DNA of 64,000 nucleotides from CAWJLE01 sp963843645. GTDB lineage: Bacteria > Chloroflexota > Anaerolineae > DAOTYC01. Made by a program: the position numbers and the translations under genes. The stretch spans positions 118,772 to 182,771 of the forward strand of contig CAWJLE010000007.1 in the NCBI GenBank assembly GCA_963843645.1. The letters are read 5' to 3'. This document shows, piece after piece, positions 17,320 through 27,753 of this stretch (its first letter is position 1; each line of letters begins with the position of its first letter). The notes below the pieces were generated by a model, which was not told the DNA's origin, ran no database searches, and saw only the letters and a list, made by a program, of their open reading frames with translations.

Positions 17320-19372
17320 ATGCCAATCGTGCCGGCAGGCGGTGGGAAACAGACAAAGCGATTGCCGTTCTTTCAATCGATCCGTGGGCGACTCATGGTG
17401 CTCTTCCTGGTGTTGGCGCTCGCGCCGCTGATCGTGGCGGGCAGCGCCGTCTACGTTCAGGCGCGGGCGGCGATCACGCACGCCGCACTGGACCGGCTGG
17501 CCGCGGTGCGTGACAACCGCGCGCGCCAGGTCCAGATGTATTTCTCCAATCTGGACGGCGTGCTGAAGACGCTCAGCACCAGCAGCGACGTCATCCAGGG
17601 GTACGTCGAGCTGGCGTCGTCTTTCCGAGACCTGGGCGCGGACGAAGCGCGCGCGATGTACCTGAACCGTTCAGAGCAGCTCAATGCCGGCGACGGCAGC
17701 CGCTACTCGACGGCACATGCCCGCTACCTGCCCTTGTTCAGAGAATGGGAGCGGGACCTGTCGGTGACGGACGTGTTCCTCGTGGACACCGACGGCTCCG
17801 TCGTCTTCAGCGTCGAGAAGGGCGACGAGTTCGGGACGAGTCTCGTGACCGGGAAGTACGCCGACGTCCCAGTGGCTCAGCTCTATCGCATGCTGCGCGC
17901 GCAGACCACATCGGATCTGCGGATGGTGGATTTCTCCAAGTTTTCGATGCCAAAGGAGCAGCGTGCGGCCTATCTGGGTCGAACCCTCGTGGCAAACGGC
18001 CAAACGGTGGGCATGCTCATCATGGAGCTGCCGCTGGCCGAGGTCGATCAGATCATGGGCGATCGCGCCGGCCTGGGCGAACACCGGCCAGGCCTTCCTA
18101 CTCGGACGTGACGGCCTGATGCGCACGGACTCACCACTGGCGGAGGAGAGCACCTTCCTGACGCAGGAGGTCACCAGCCAGGCTGCGAGCCTGGCTGCGG
18201 CGGGCCAGACCGGCGAGCGGCTCGACGTCAGCTACCGTGGCATGCCGTCCTGGTCGCGTACTCGCCGCTGTCGGTGGGCGGTGTGACCTGGTCCCTCCTG
18301 ACGCGAGATCGACCAGGGCGAGGCGCTGGCCGGCATCAAGCCCCTGACCTGGTCGTTGGGCGGTATCGGCGTCCTGGCGTTGACCTTCGCGGTGCTTGCC
18401 TCTACGTGGCTGGCGGGTGCAATGACGCGAAGGGTGGCGGACGTTCCGACGCGGCCGCCGCCTGGCGGTCGGAGATCTGACCAGGCGTGCGCCCCTGCAC
18501 GTTGCAGGAGACGAGATGTCCCGGCTCGCCGACACGTTCAACGGAACCATGGACGGGCTGCGTGACATCGTGCGAGGGCATCGTGGACAGCGCCACCAGG
18601 CTGTCGTCTGGGGCGACGCAAATCAGCGCATCGGCGAACGAAATGTCGGCCGGAGCTGAGAGTCAGGCCATGCAGGTGATCCGGACCTCCGCCTCGATGG
18701 AGGAGATGTCGGCGACCGATCCAGGAAGTGGCGCGCAACGCCCGGGCTACGGCCGATGCGAGCGAGGCGGCCGTGGAGCGTGCGCGGAACGCCGCAGCGC
18801 GCATCGAGGACGCGCTGACAGGCCTGGGCCAGGCGAACGACTCCCTGCAGGAGCTGCGGCAGCGGTCCGCGGAGATCGATCGGCTGGTGACCCTGACTGC
18901 GGACATCGCCGCGCAGACGAACTTGCTGGCGCTCAATGCGGCCATCGAGGCGGCGGGCGCGGGCGCGGCCGGGGCCCGATTCGACGTGGTGGCAGAGGAG
19001 ATTCGCAAGCTGGCGCAGCGGGCGGCGCAATCGACGGCGGAAATCGGTGCGACCGTTGCGGCGGTGCAGCAGGAGACGGAGCTGGCGGCGCAGCGGATGG
19101 CGGACACGGCCGGACAGGCCGAGGGGGCGGGCCAGTCGCTGTCGGACATCGTGGAAGGGATCGTTTCGATCAACGACATGGTGACGGTGATCACCCATTC
19201 GGCGGATCAGCAGGCGGCGGCGGCCGAACAGGTGGCGGAAGCGCTGCAGGTGATCACCCAGGTGAGCCAGCAGACGGCGGAGGCGGCGCACGAGACGGCG
19301 AAGACCACGGACGACCTGAGCCTGTTGGCGCAGGACATGCGCGCCAGCGTCCAGAAGTTCAAGCTGACGTAA
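17320..19372 (+). CDS. Methyl-accepting chemotaxis protein, multiply frameshifted
   Basis: About 680 residues. A first membrane helix (RLMVLFLVLALAPLIVAGSAV, about residues 25-45) is followed by an extracellular dCache-like sensor region (about 50-310, TDVFLVDTDGSVVFS, ANTGQAFLLGRDG). A second helix (LGGIGVLALTFAVLASTW), a HAMP-like segment and a long signalling coiled coil follow. The hairpin tip is IAAQTNLLALNAAIEAA and the C-terminal arm FDVVAEEIRKLAQRAAQST. The frame breaks near 18075, 18250-18310, 18420-18480, 18570 and 18715; the signalling domain 18728-19372 is clean. Starts at ATG 17320, 34 bp after cheA. This is the only receptor in the window. Confidence 0.85.
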
Positions 19373-19425
19373 TCTGCAGGAGGGCCTCGTTCCTGAGGTC
19401 AGACTATGGTCGAAAAGAGAAGCGC

Positions 19426-20454
19426 GTGCGAGTAGTGGCGTTCCGGCTGGGTGAACAGGAATACGTCGTGGATGTGGCGGAGGTTCAGGAGCTGATCCGG
19501 CAGCCGGAAGAGCTGCTGCACCTGGACACCGCACCGGCCCTGGTGTCCGGGCTGGTCCACCAGCGCGGCCGGCTCGTGCCGGTGATCGACTTGCGGCGGA
19601 AGCTGGGACTGGGTCCGATGGCGCCGGCGCCCAACGATTGCATCATCATCCTGCGGCTGCCGGTAGGCCCGGTGGGGTTCCTGGCCGACTCGGCGTCGGA
19701 GCTGCTGTGGGCTGAATCGGCGGCCTACGAAGCGCCTTCGCCGGTGGTGCTTGGGGTAAGCGACGAGTTCGTCAAGGGCGTGGCCAAGGTGGGCGACCGC
19801 CTCAGAGTGATGCTCGACCTCGAGAAACTGCTGACGCCGGAGGGCTGGCAGGCTGTCGCGGAGACGGCCGGCGAGCCCGGAGAAATGCGGGACCCGGCAG
19901 CGGCTCGCCTGGACCAGCGGTCCCTGGTGGTCTTCGATCTGGACGAAGCGCTGTACGGCGTGCCGGTGACCGACGTGAGCGAAGTGCGGGACGAGCCGCC
20001 CAGCATGCCGCTGCCCAACGTGCCGTCGCACGTCCGCGGGCTGATCAACCTTCACGGCGCGGTTATGCCGGTGATCGACCTGCGGGTCCGGCTCGATCGG
20101 CTCCCCGGGCAGGACAGCGAGCCGCCGGCCGGTCCCTCGGGCGGGATCGAAGACGGCCGGGCAGACGCTCTCCCCGCGCGAGACGGGCAGTCGCAGGGAG
20201 GGTTGGGCCGATTGATCGTGCTGCGTGGACCGGGCTATCCGGCGGCCCTTTCGACCGACGCGGTCCGGGGTCTATGGCGCCTGCCGCGCGCCGGTTTCCA
20301 GTCCGTGCCTTCCAATCTCAACTCCGGCCTGTGCCGCTATTGTGACGAGGTGACGCGCGTTGGAAGCGACCCCGGCCGCCTGCTGATCGTGCTCAACGTC
20401 CAGCGGTTGCTGGCCGGTACGTCACCGGCGACAGAAAGGAAGCAGTCCTCGTGA
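19426..20454 (+). CDS. cheW: Double CheW-domain adaptor protein
   Basis: About 342 residues. Two tandem CheW folds: the first (VVAFRLGEQEYVVDVAEVQELIR...GLVHQRGRLVPVIDLRRKLG) and the second (LVVFDLDEALYGVPVTDVSEVRD...GLINLHGAVMPVIDLRVRLD), then a C-terminal extension. It couples the receptor to CheA; tandem CheW proteins are known in arrays with unusual architecture. GTG 19426 is the first reasonable start in frame; an ATG at 19406 is in another frame and would need one indel. The stop overlaps the cheB start. Confidence 0.85.
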   Translation: MRVVAFRLGEQEYVVDVAEVQELIRQPEELLHLDTAPALVSGLVHQRGRLVPVIDLRRKLGLGPMAPAPNDCIIILRLPVGPVGFLADSASELLWAESAAYEAPSPVVLGVSDEFVKGVAKVGDRLRVMLDLEKLLTPEGWQAVAETAGEPGEMRDPAAARLDQRSLVVFDLDEALYGVPVTDVSEVRDEPPSMPLPNVPSHVRGLINLHGAVMPVIDLRVRLDRLPGQDSEPPAGPSGGIEDGRADALPARDGQSQGGLGRLIVLRGPGYPAALSTDAVRGLWRLPRAGFQSVPSNLNSGLCRYCDEVTRVGSDPGRLLIVLNVQRLLAGTSPATERKQSS

Positions 20455-21818
20455 AGAAGATCCGGGTGCTCGTGGTAGACGATTCGGACTTTTGCGCCGA
20501 ACGCTGCCCGGTTGCTCGAAAGCGAGCCGGACATCGAAGTCATTGCGACGGCTGCGACCGGCATCGAGGCGCTGGAAAAGACGCGTGACCTGCGGCCGGA
20601 CGTCATCACTTTGGACGTGATGATGCCGGATATGGACGGCCTGGCGGCTCTGAGGCTGATCATGCGAGACACACCCACGCCGGTCGTCATGGTCAGCATG
20701 ACCACGTACGACGGCGCGTGGGAAACGTTGGAAGCCCTCGCTCTGGGGGCGGTCGACTTCGTCACCAAGCCGTCGGGCACGATTCGCTGGATATCGCCGG
20801 GCGCCGCGCCGAGCTCGGTGGAAGGTGCGCCTCGCCTACGCGACGCGGCGCAGATCGCCGAACGCGCGCAGCGGAGCCGGAGCGTTTCCGGGACCTGCGC
20901 GAGGGGACCGGCCACGGCGCGCTTGAGATGCCTTCCCCGGGAACTTCAGCCGAGGAGAGCCGGGCGAAGCCGCTGACCGGGCCCGCTGCCTGCGGTGAAG
21001 CCCGGCGCGAGGCCGCTGTCGCCGGTTCCGGCCGATCACTGGCCCACTGTCTTCGGCAAAGCCCCGCACCGGGACGCTGCCGCCTGCTCGCCCGTCGACC
21101 GGGCCTCACTGTCCCACGTGAAGCCCGGCACGAGGCCGCTATCGCCCGCCCGGCCGACCACCGGTCCGCTAACGGCCAGGCTGCAGACGGGTCCGCTCGA
21201 GATCGACAAGTCCATCTCGGACCGCACCGTTTGCTGTCGCGGGGCGGAAGCCGGGTGGTCGCCATAGCCGCGTCCACCGGCGGACCGGCGGCGCTGCAGG
21301 AGCTGGTGCCCCGGCTGCCGGCTGATCTGGGGGCCGGGGTGGTCATCGTGCAGCACATCGCCCCTGGATTCACGCGACCGTTCGCCGAGTTGCTGGACAG
21401 CCTGTCTTCGCTGACGGTCATCGAGGCCGTCGACGGCTCGCCGATCCTCCCCGGAGTGGCGCTGGTCGCTCCGGCGGGCCTGCACGTGCGCGTCGTGCAG
21501 CAGGGCGGCGCCTACGTCACTCAACTCGATCCGGAGCCGTCACGGGCTCGCCACCGACCGTCCGCCGACGTCCTGTTTCGGTCCATCGCCCAGTGCTGCG
21601 CCGCGGACGCCTGCGCCATTCTACTCACAGGCATGGGCGAGGACGGAGCCCTCGGCCTGCGCGCGGTCTACGAGGCCGGCGGCTGGACCGTCGCCCAGGA
21701 CGAAGCAACGTCCGTGGTGTGGGGCATGCCGCGCCGAGCCGTGGAGCTGGGCGCCGTCCGCGCGCTGTTGGCGCTGGAAGACATCGCCGCGGAGATCGTC
21801 CACGCCACGCGGAGGTAG
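20451..21818 (+). CDS. cheB: CheB receptor methylesterase, frameshifted
   Basis: A receiver domain (VLVVDDSD, LDVMMPDMDG, VTKPSG) is joined by a long Pro/Arg-rich linker to the esterase domain, which has the serine motif AIAASTGGPAALQEL, histidine QHIAPGF and aspartate LLTGMGEDGALG. Demethylates or deamidates receptor glutamates. The GTG start at 20451 overlaps the cheW stop. Frame changes near 20490-20512 and 20780-20790. The linker contains a near-perfect 28-bp direct repeat (about 20994-21022 and 21119-21147, coding VKPGARPLSP and VKPGTRPLSP in one frame). The order A-Y-R-W-B is complete except for CheD, CheC and CheZ. Confidence 0.88.
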
Positions 21819-21992
21819 GCTGCGGTCATCCGTGCGCTGTATGCCGTGACCCGGCTGTCCTTGCGCGCGGGCGCTCCGGCAGCGTCGGCGCAGGACGTCA
21901 CCCTCGCCCTCGCGTCCCCGCGGCTGTGGCCCGGAGGGCGGGGACGCGCCAGCCGGGGGCGGACCGATCCCCGAATGCATCGAAAAGTGGTG

Positions 21993-22005
21993 GGAAAACG
22001 TTTGC
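21993..22005. promoter_or_regulatory. Possible LacI-type operator
   Basis: GGAAAACGTTTGC with the palindromic core AAACGTTT (21996-22003) and a central CG, 10 bp upstream of the -35 of the mutarotase/ABC operon. LacI-family sites have this form. Only one site is visible, so this is tentative. Confidence 0.4.
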
Positions 22006-22014
22006 GTCTTCCTA

Positions 22015-22044
22015 TTGACAAGCCTCTCGCATTCATGATATACT
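22015..22044 (+). promoter_or_regulatory. Sigma-70 promoter of the sugar operon
   Basis: TTGACA-N18-TATACT, about 60 bp before the mutarotase start. Confidence 0.85.
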
Positions 22045-22106
22045 AAGTAGTGTTTCCAGATGGACAATCGAAGACGCTCAAACGTGTGAATCAAGGGAGA
22101 AAACAC

Positions 22107-22427
22107 ATGGATCACGTAGCGTTCACGTACCGTTTCAAGCCGGGCAAGAAGGAGGAGTACTTCCAGGCCCACGCTAACCTGTGGCCGTCCCAACACGAGG
22201 CCCTGAATCGCGCTGGAGTGAAGCGCATGGTGGTCTTCTGCCGCGGGGAGACAACTGTTCCTGTTCGCGGACGTCAGGATCGGGAGAAGTACCTGCAGAT
22301 CTCGGCGACGGACCCGGATTATGAACGCTGGGGCGAGTATATGGCGACGATGCTCGACCAGCCTTACGATGAGAACGAGCCCGGCATCTTCGCCCTGCTG
22401 GAGGAAAAATGGGATTGGACCCCGTAG
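22107..22427 (+). CDS. L-rhamnose mutarotase-like protein
   Basis: 106 residues, the usual family size. Interconverts alpha and beta anomers of a sugar such as L-rhamnose. It begins MDHVAFTYRFKPGKKEEYFQAHANLWP and carries YERWGEYMATML near the end, both typical. Starts at ATG 22107 behind AAGGGAG. Residues about 49-60 are out of frame: an extra G near 22250 (GGG to GGGG) and a missing G near 22275 (GGG to GG) cancel each other; corrected, the segment reads GRQLFLFADVRDREKYL, the family consensus. First gene of the sugar operon and followed by its own terminator, so expression of the downstream genes is partly uncoupled. Confidence 0.85.
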   Translation: MDHVAFTYRFKPGKKEEYFQAHANLWPSQHEALNRAGVKRMVVFCRGETTVPVRGRQDREKYLQISATDPDYERWGEYMATMLDQPYDENEPGIFALLEEKWDWTP

Positions 22428-22460
22428 GCTTGCGTCAGCAAGCCGGCGGGGTTTTCGTTT
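22420..22460 (+). terminator. Intrinsic terminator/attenuator after the mutarotase
   Basis: Nested stem CCCCG..GGCTTGC / GCAAGCC..CGGGG, then TTTTCGTTT, starting inside the last codons of the mutarotase. The ABC genes follow about 195 bp later; no clear promoter is visible for them, so partial read-through is likely. Confidence 0.88.
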
Positions 22461-22654
22461 AGTTGACCAACACTGCATGGCAGCCTTGTTCCAGTCCGAA
22501 CACGATTCCACGTCGCTGAGACTATCAGCTGAGTCGGCAATACGGTTTAGAGTCTGAAGGGCCACACAAACCGCGGAGGGAGCCCGGGAGCTGGCCGTTC
22601 ACGGCTTCCGGCTCAAGAGATATTTCATTCCACGCCCAACGAAGGAGGAACGAA

Positions 22655-24120
22655 ATGAAGTGTCTGTCGCGCTGGTTAGGCCTGTTTTTGGTTCTGGTCG
22701 ACAGTCGTAGTTTCGGTCGGGGTGGCTTTTGCCCAGATCCGAACGCCGACGCCGGTGCCTATCCCGCCAGGAGTCAAGGTCGCGGGCATGCCCGAAGTGC
22801 TGCCGACGAAGGATGAGCTGACGGCGGCGATCTGGCCCGAGCCTGAAGGATCCCGGCCAACAACGGCAAGACGCTGCGATGATGTTCCAGGGCGGCGGCG
22901 ACTCGGCCCCGCTGACGGAGCAGAAGGACCTCTTCAAGGCAAGCCACCGGCATCGACTTCAGATCGACGTCATCCCGCCGGAAAGCCTGCACGAAAAGCA
23001 GCTGGCTGCCTTCACCGCCGGCGCGGGCGACTACGACATGATGGAAGCTGTACCCCACCTGGATCGGCGAGTATGCCGAGGCCGGCTTCATCGAAAACCT
23101 CGACTCGCTATTACACCAAGTACGCCGATCTCATCAACGTCGACGACTTCCTCACCGGCGTGCAGGTCGGCTACGACAAGTACCAGGGCTCCTGGTACGC
23201 CATGCCCGTTCGACGGCGACGTCAACATCTTCTACTATCGCAAAGACCTGGTCGACGATCCCAAGGAACAGGAAGCCTTCAAGGCCAAATACGGCTACGA
23301 CCTGAAGGCCCCGGACACGTGGGACGAGGTGCTGGACCAGGCCGAGTTCTTCAACCGGCCTGCCCGGACATGTACGGCTTCGGCACGCTGGCCCTGCGCA
23401 CCTGGTGGGCCGCCGACTACTGGGCGAACCTCTACCGCCCGATGATGAAGAACCAGGACGCCCAGAACGGTTTCGTCAACGACCAGGGCGAGTTCGAGCT
23501 GGAGAAGGATGCCTTCATCACAGGCCAACGACCTGTACATCGAAGCTGATGAAGTTCTCGCCGGAAGGCATCCTGAACTGGGGTTACCCGGAAACCAAGG
23601 AAGGCCTGGGCAACGGCACGGTCGCGCAGTCCATGCAGTGGGCCACTGCCGTATTCCGTGATCCGCGCCAGGCGTCCTACTGGGACAAGCTGGGCTTCGC
23701 CCCGATGCCCGGCGTCAAGGCCGCGGACGGCACGATCGTCCGCAAGCCGGCGCTGGCCGTGGGCAAGGCCATGGCGGTGCCCGGTGGACGGCAAGAACAA
23801 GGATCTGGCCTTCCAGCTGGCCATGTTCCTGGCCAGCCCGGCCATGCAGATCTACGAGACCAACACCGGCTCCGGCGTCGATCCGAACCGCAAGTCGGTG
23901 TACGCGGACCAGCGCGTGATCGGACGTGTGGGACGGCATCATCCCCGCCGCGCATGCCGACATGAACATCGGCGTGCCCGACATCAAGGTCCCTCTGGCC
24001 AGCAAGTACTACGATGCACTGGTCGGCGAGCTGCACGCCTCCTGGGCGGGCCAGCAGACCTCGGCGGAAGCCTACGACAAGGTCATGAAGGCCTGGGACA
24101 CGATCAAGAAAGAAGGGTAA
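22655..24120 (+). CDS. Sugar ABC transporter substrate-binding protein (family 1), heavily frameshifted
   Basis: About 480 residues after correction. Starts MKCLSRWLGLFLVL (ATG 22655 behind GAAGGAGGAA) with a Sec signal peptide ending AFAQ. The body has family-1 features: FQGGGDSAPLTEQKDLF, EKQLAAFTAGAGDYDMMEA, VGYDKYQGSWYAMPFDGDVNIFYYRKDL, DTWDEVLDQAEFF, AMAVPVDGKNKDLAFQLAMFL. At least ten single-base insertions break it (about 22700, 22860, 22945, 23050, 23105, 23205, 23355, 23525, 23550, 23785 and 23925); each has an obvious one-base repair. It captures a sugar or oligosaccharide for the two permeases downstream. Confidence 0.85.
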
Positions 24121-24291
24121 TCGTCAGGTTGCTTCGCGGGGCGAGGAAGGCGACCGCCTCGCCCCGCGCCGAGTCGCAGTTCATTGCGAAATACCAGAGG
24201 CAGAACGCGAACGCGACCCTTGCGCGCAAGTCCGAAGTCTGTTCTTTGTGTCGTTGGACTTCGTGGTGCGAAACCGTTCGGGGTGGTGAAA

Positions 24292-25191
24292 ATGCAGAAA
24301 TGGTTGCGCAAGAAACAACCATACCTGCTGATGGCCCCGACGATGATCTGGCTGCTGGCCTTCATCATTTATCCGATGATCTTCTCCATCGTGATGGCCC
24401 TCAAGCAGTTCAAGCTGAAGAGGGGCATGTCCTTCTGGGACATGCCCTGGGTGGGCCTTACAATTTCGACAAGGCCATTCACGACGAAAACTTCCTCTAC
24501 GCAGTGCGGATCACCGTTCTGATCATGCTCGTTGCCGTGACCATCGAGTTCTCTGCTGGGCATGGGGACGGCCCTGCTGCTGACCAAGAAGAACGTCGAA
24601 GATGCGATTACCTCTTCATGACCCTGCTGCTGACGCCGATGATGATGCCGATCATCGCCGGCGGCCTGCTGTGGCGCATGTTGTTCGACGTGCGCTGGGG
24701 GGCGATCAACGCGGCGATCATGTTCTTGGGCCTGAAGCCCATCGACTTCCTGGGCACGACCACATGGGCCCTGCCGTCGGTCATGCTCGTGGACATCTGG
24801 CAGTGGACGCCGTTCGTGATCTTGATCCTGCTGTCCGGGCTGCGGGCGATTCCCGAGGAGCTGTACGAGGCGGCCAAGGTGGACGGCGCGGGCAAATGGC
24901 GTCGTTCTGGAGCGTCACCTGGCCGCTGCTGGCCTGGCCGGTGATGATCGTCCTGCTGATCCGTTCCATGGACAGCTTCAAGATCTTCGACGTCGTCTAT
25001 AGCCTGACGTTCGGGGGGCCCGGCAACAGCACCACCGTGGCCAGTTTCTTCATATACAAGCAGGGCTTCAGCCAGTTCAACCTGGGCTACGCCTCGGCGC
25101 TCTATCGTGGATCGTGTTCATCATCGTGTACTTGTTCGCGTTCTTCATCATCCGCTTTCTGCGGCCGCAGGAAGAGGAAGGCGCTCGATGA
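24292..25191 (+). CDS. Sugar ABC transporter permease (MalF/UgpA type), frameshifted
   Basis: About 300 residues, six predicted helices. N-terminus MQKWLRKKQPYLLMAPTMIWLLAF; EAA loop EELYEAAKVDGAGKW for ATPase docking; C-terminus FAFFIIRFLRPQEEEGAR. Frame changes near 24460, 24556, 24905 and 25105. Its TGA overlaps the ATG of the next permease (25188). The gap before it (24121-24291) holds no gene, only a stray TCCGAAGTCT. Confidence 0.85.
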
Positions 25192-26090
25192 AAAGGACTG
25201 TCAGACGCGTCGTCGACGCCGTGGCCGACCCACATCGTGCTGCTGGTCATCGCCGGCTTGTTCTTCTTCCCGACGTTTTGGGTGTTCATGACGTCGTTCA
25301 AGACGCCGCGCGAATACTACTCCATGCCACCGTCGCTGCTCCCGAAGCAGTTCCAGATCTTCCACTACAAGGAGGCCTTCTTCCCGTGGACCGTGGACCC
25401 CACCGAGCAGGCCAGCAACTACTGGGTCGAGGAGTCGGCCGGCCGCGTCGAATCGGTGCTGCCGCAGATCCTGAACTCGTTCATCATCACGGCCGGCGCC
25501 GTGCATCCTATCGCTGGCGGTGGGCGCGCCGGCGTCGTATGCGCTGTCGCGATTCCGCTTCAGGGGCAGCAAAGACCTGAGCCTGTGGGTGCTGTCCACC
25601 CGCATGATGCCGCCCGATCGTGGTCGCGATCCCCATCTTCTGGGTGATGCGATCGATCAGTCTGTCCGGCAAACACATCGGCCTGATCATGGTCTACGTC
25701 ATGATCAACCTGCCGTTCGTCGTGTGGATGATGAAGGGTTTCTTCGACGACATCCCATACGAGATTGAGGAGGCGGCCCGCATCGACGGCGGCGGCGGTC
25801 TGCAGACCTTCCTGCGGGTGATTCTGCCGCTGGCCATCGGCGGCATCGTCGCGACGTCGCTGTTCTGCGTGTTCCTGAGTTGGAATGAGTTCCTGTTCGC
25901 GGTGATCCTGACCGACTCGAGCAGCCAGACGCTGCCCGTCGCGCTGAGCCTGTTCCGGCAGGACCGCGGCATCCTGTGGGGCCAGATGAGCGCCGTGATC
26001 GTGGTCGCCACCGCGCCCATCCTGCTGATCACTCTGTTCCTGCAGAAGCAGGTGGTCAAAGGCCTGACCGCCGGCGCGGTGAAGAACTGA
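25188..26090 (+). CDS. Sugar ABC transporter permease (MalG/UgpE type), frameshifted
   Basis: About 300 residues. Starts MKRTVRRVVDAVAD; membrane helices include FFPTFWVFMTSFKTPREYY and GLIMVYVMINLPFVVWMMKGFF; EAA loop DIPYEIEEAARIDGGGGLQTF; ends VVKGLTAGAVKN. Frame changes near 25230, 25510 and 25618. Partner of the preceding permease. No ATPase gene follows, which points to the orphan ATPase at 6820-7969. Confidence 0.87.
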
Positions 26091-26288
26091 ATGCGGAATG
26101 ACCGCAAGGAGTGCACACAGGATGAATTGCGTACTGCCGGAGTGCACCGTGCTCCGAATGAGGCCGCACACGAGAGCGTGCCCGAAGTTTCCAAAACGTT
26201 GCAGAGAGCCTGCAAGCGCTGTTCGCGACGACCGACGGCAACGGAGCTCCGCGCACCTGGCAGCACTCATTGGTCGTGAGGAGGGACG

Positions 26289-27421
26289 ATGGGGAAGTGT
26301 GATGAACCCAATATCGAGCGGCTGCTGGCGGCGTTCGAGCTGCGCGAGACTGGACCGGGTGCCGAACTTCGAGATTCTGATCGAGGACAAGCACGTGGAG
26401 CGGCTGTTGGGCCGGCCGGCCGGCCATACCCTGGGCGCGGCCAAGGGCGCCTCGGAGGATGAGTACGTCACGCCCCCGATGGACCCGCACGACTACGTGC
26501 AGCTCTGCCAGATGATCGGGCAGGATGCCATCGGCCTGGAGGGGCTGTGGGCGCCGCTCAAACGCCGGGGGCCGGACGGCAAACTGCACATCATCGCCGA
26601 AGGCGACGTTCACTCCTGGGCGGACCTGGATCAGGTAGTTCCGCACTCGTGGGAGCTGGACATCGAGCCGAAGAAGCGCCATATCCAGGCGTACATCGAC
26701 GCGGTCAAGGGCACCAAGCCTGGGCGTGACCATCATGACGGGCGCGGTAGTCATGACGCCGTACCAGTTCATCGTTGGCTTCGAGGACTTCATGGCCAAG
26801 GTCTACGAGGACCGCGACTTCGTGGAGAAGGTCATCTCGATGTGCATGGACTACTACGTGGACATCGTCACCATGGCCTGCGATCTGGGCGTGTCCTTCA
26901 TCTACCTGGCGGACGACATCGGGCAGAAGGGCAGCCTGATCATGAGCCCGAAGGTGACCCGCGAGCTGACGCTGAAGCACTATCAGCGGCTGGTCGACAT
27001 CGCCCACGAGCGCGGCGTGCCGGTGGCGTTCCACAGTTGCGGCAATGCGGTCGCCATGATTCCCGACTTCATCGACCTGGGCATCGTGATGTACAACCCG
27101 GTGGAGCCGACCTCCGGCGCGGACATCTACGACCTCAAGAAGAAATACGGTCGGCGCATTTCGTTCAGCGGCAACATCGACATGGCCGGCGTCCTGGGCT
27201 TCGGCTCGCCGGACGAGGTGATCCAGGACGTCAAGGACCACATCGACGCCCTGGCGCCCGGCGGCGGCTACATCGTTACCTCGAGCCACAGTGTGATGAA
27301 TCACATCCCGTACGAGAATTTTCTGGCCATGATCGAGGCCACGCACCGCTTTGGGCGCTATCCGCTGGGGCAAACGGACGAGATCGCGGACTGCATCCCG
27401 GCCCGGTTGCGTCGCGAGTGA
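26289..27421 (+). CDS. COG0407 uroporphyrinogen-decarboxylase-like protein 1
   Basis: TIM-barrel protein related to UroD and to the MtaA/MtbA corrinoid methyltransferases. Start at ATG 26289 (MGKCDEPNIERLLAAFELRE) behind GAGGAGGGA. One indel near 26347 and one near 26725 shift the frame. Conserved segments: FIYLADDIGQKGSLIMSPKV, VAFHSCGNAVAMIPDFIDLG, ISFSGNIDMAGVLGFGSPD, LAPGGGYIVTSSHSVMNHIPYEN. The HSC pair matches the zinc-ligand position of MtaA, but the third cysteine at the usual distance is not seen. Members beside sugar importers probably act on the imported compound; heme synthesis is unlikely, as there are three paralogues here. Confidence 0.78.
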
Positions 27422-27641
27422 CCTCGCCAGCGCAGATACCGGCGCGGAGGTCGAGCGCTTCACCCCGAAATCGCAGTACGGGGTATGCCCTGGCTGCGGA
27501 ACGCGGACGGTGGTGTACGAGCTGCCCTCCGCAATGATGCGCTGCCGCGATTGCTATACGGCCGAAGGCTGGGACCTGGTCCACACCGGGCCGGACGCCG
27601 GCTGGCACCAGGTGCCCTGCCTGCCGAAGCGGCCGCATTAA
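27420..27641 (+). CDS. Zinc-ribbon segment, probably the C-terminus of the preceding protein
   Basis: Reads CPGCGTRTVVYELPSAMMRC then RDC, a CxxC...CxxC zinc ribbon, and ends HQVPCLPKRPH. No ATG, GTG or ribosome site precedes it in its frame except an internal TTG at 27351. In an indel-rich stretch, one shift near 27400 would join it to the UroD-like protein, giving that protein an 80-residue zinc-binding tail which the other two paralogues lack. A separate small gene is the alternative. Confidence 0.5.
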   Translation, partial: DLASADTGAEVERFTPKSQYGVCPGCGTRTVVYELPSAMMRCRDCYTAEGWDLVHTGPDAGWHQVPCLPKRPH

Positions 27642-27644
27642 AGA

Positions 27645-27730
27645 CAGCGGTCAGCGATCAGCTGTCAGCTGACGTGTTGGGTGTCGACGGTTGTCACTGA
27701 GGGCTGAAAGCTGATAGTGATGGCTGACTG
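27645..27730. repeat. AGCGGTCAGC-type dispersed element
   Basis: CAGCGGTCAGCGATCAGC... at the left and GGCTGAAAGCTGA...GGCTGAC at the right, partly inverted. It shares a 25-bp block (one mismatch) with the larger element at 53362-53514. Confidence 0.7.
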
Positions 27731-27753
27731 CCAATTCGAAAGGAGTGCTTGGC

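Noticed and set aside
22245..22285. Phase variation by G-tract slippage
   Set aside because: The runs are only 3-4 G, two opposite changes occur together, and similar indels outside homopolymers affect many unrelated genes, so sequence error is simpler.
26289..27421. Heme-biosynthesis HemE
   Set aside because: Three paralogues occur beside sugar transporters, and the FHSCG context matches the COG0407/MtaA side of the family rather than HemE.
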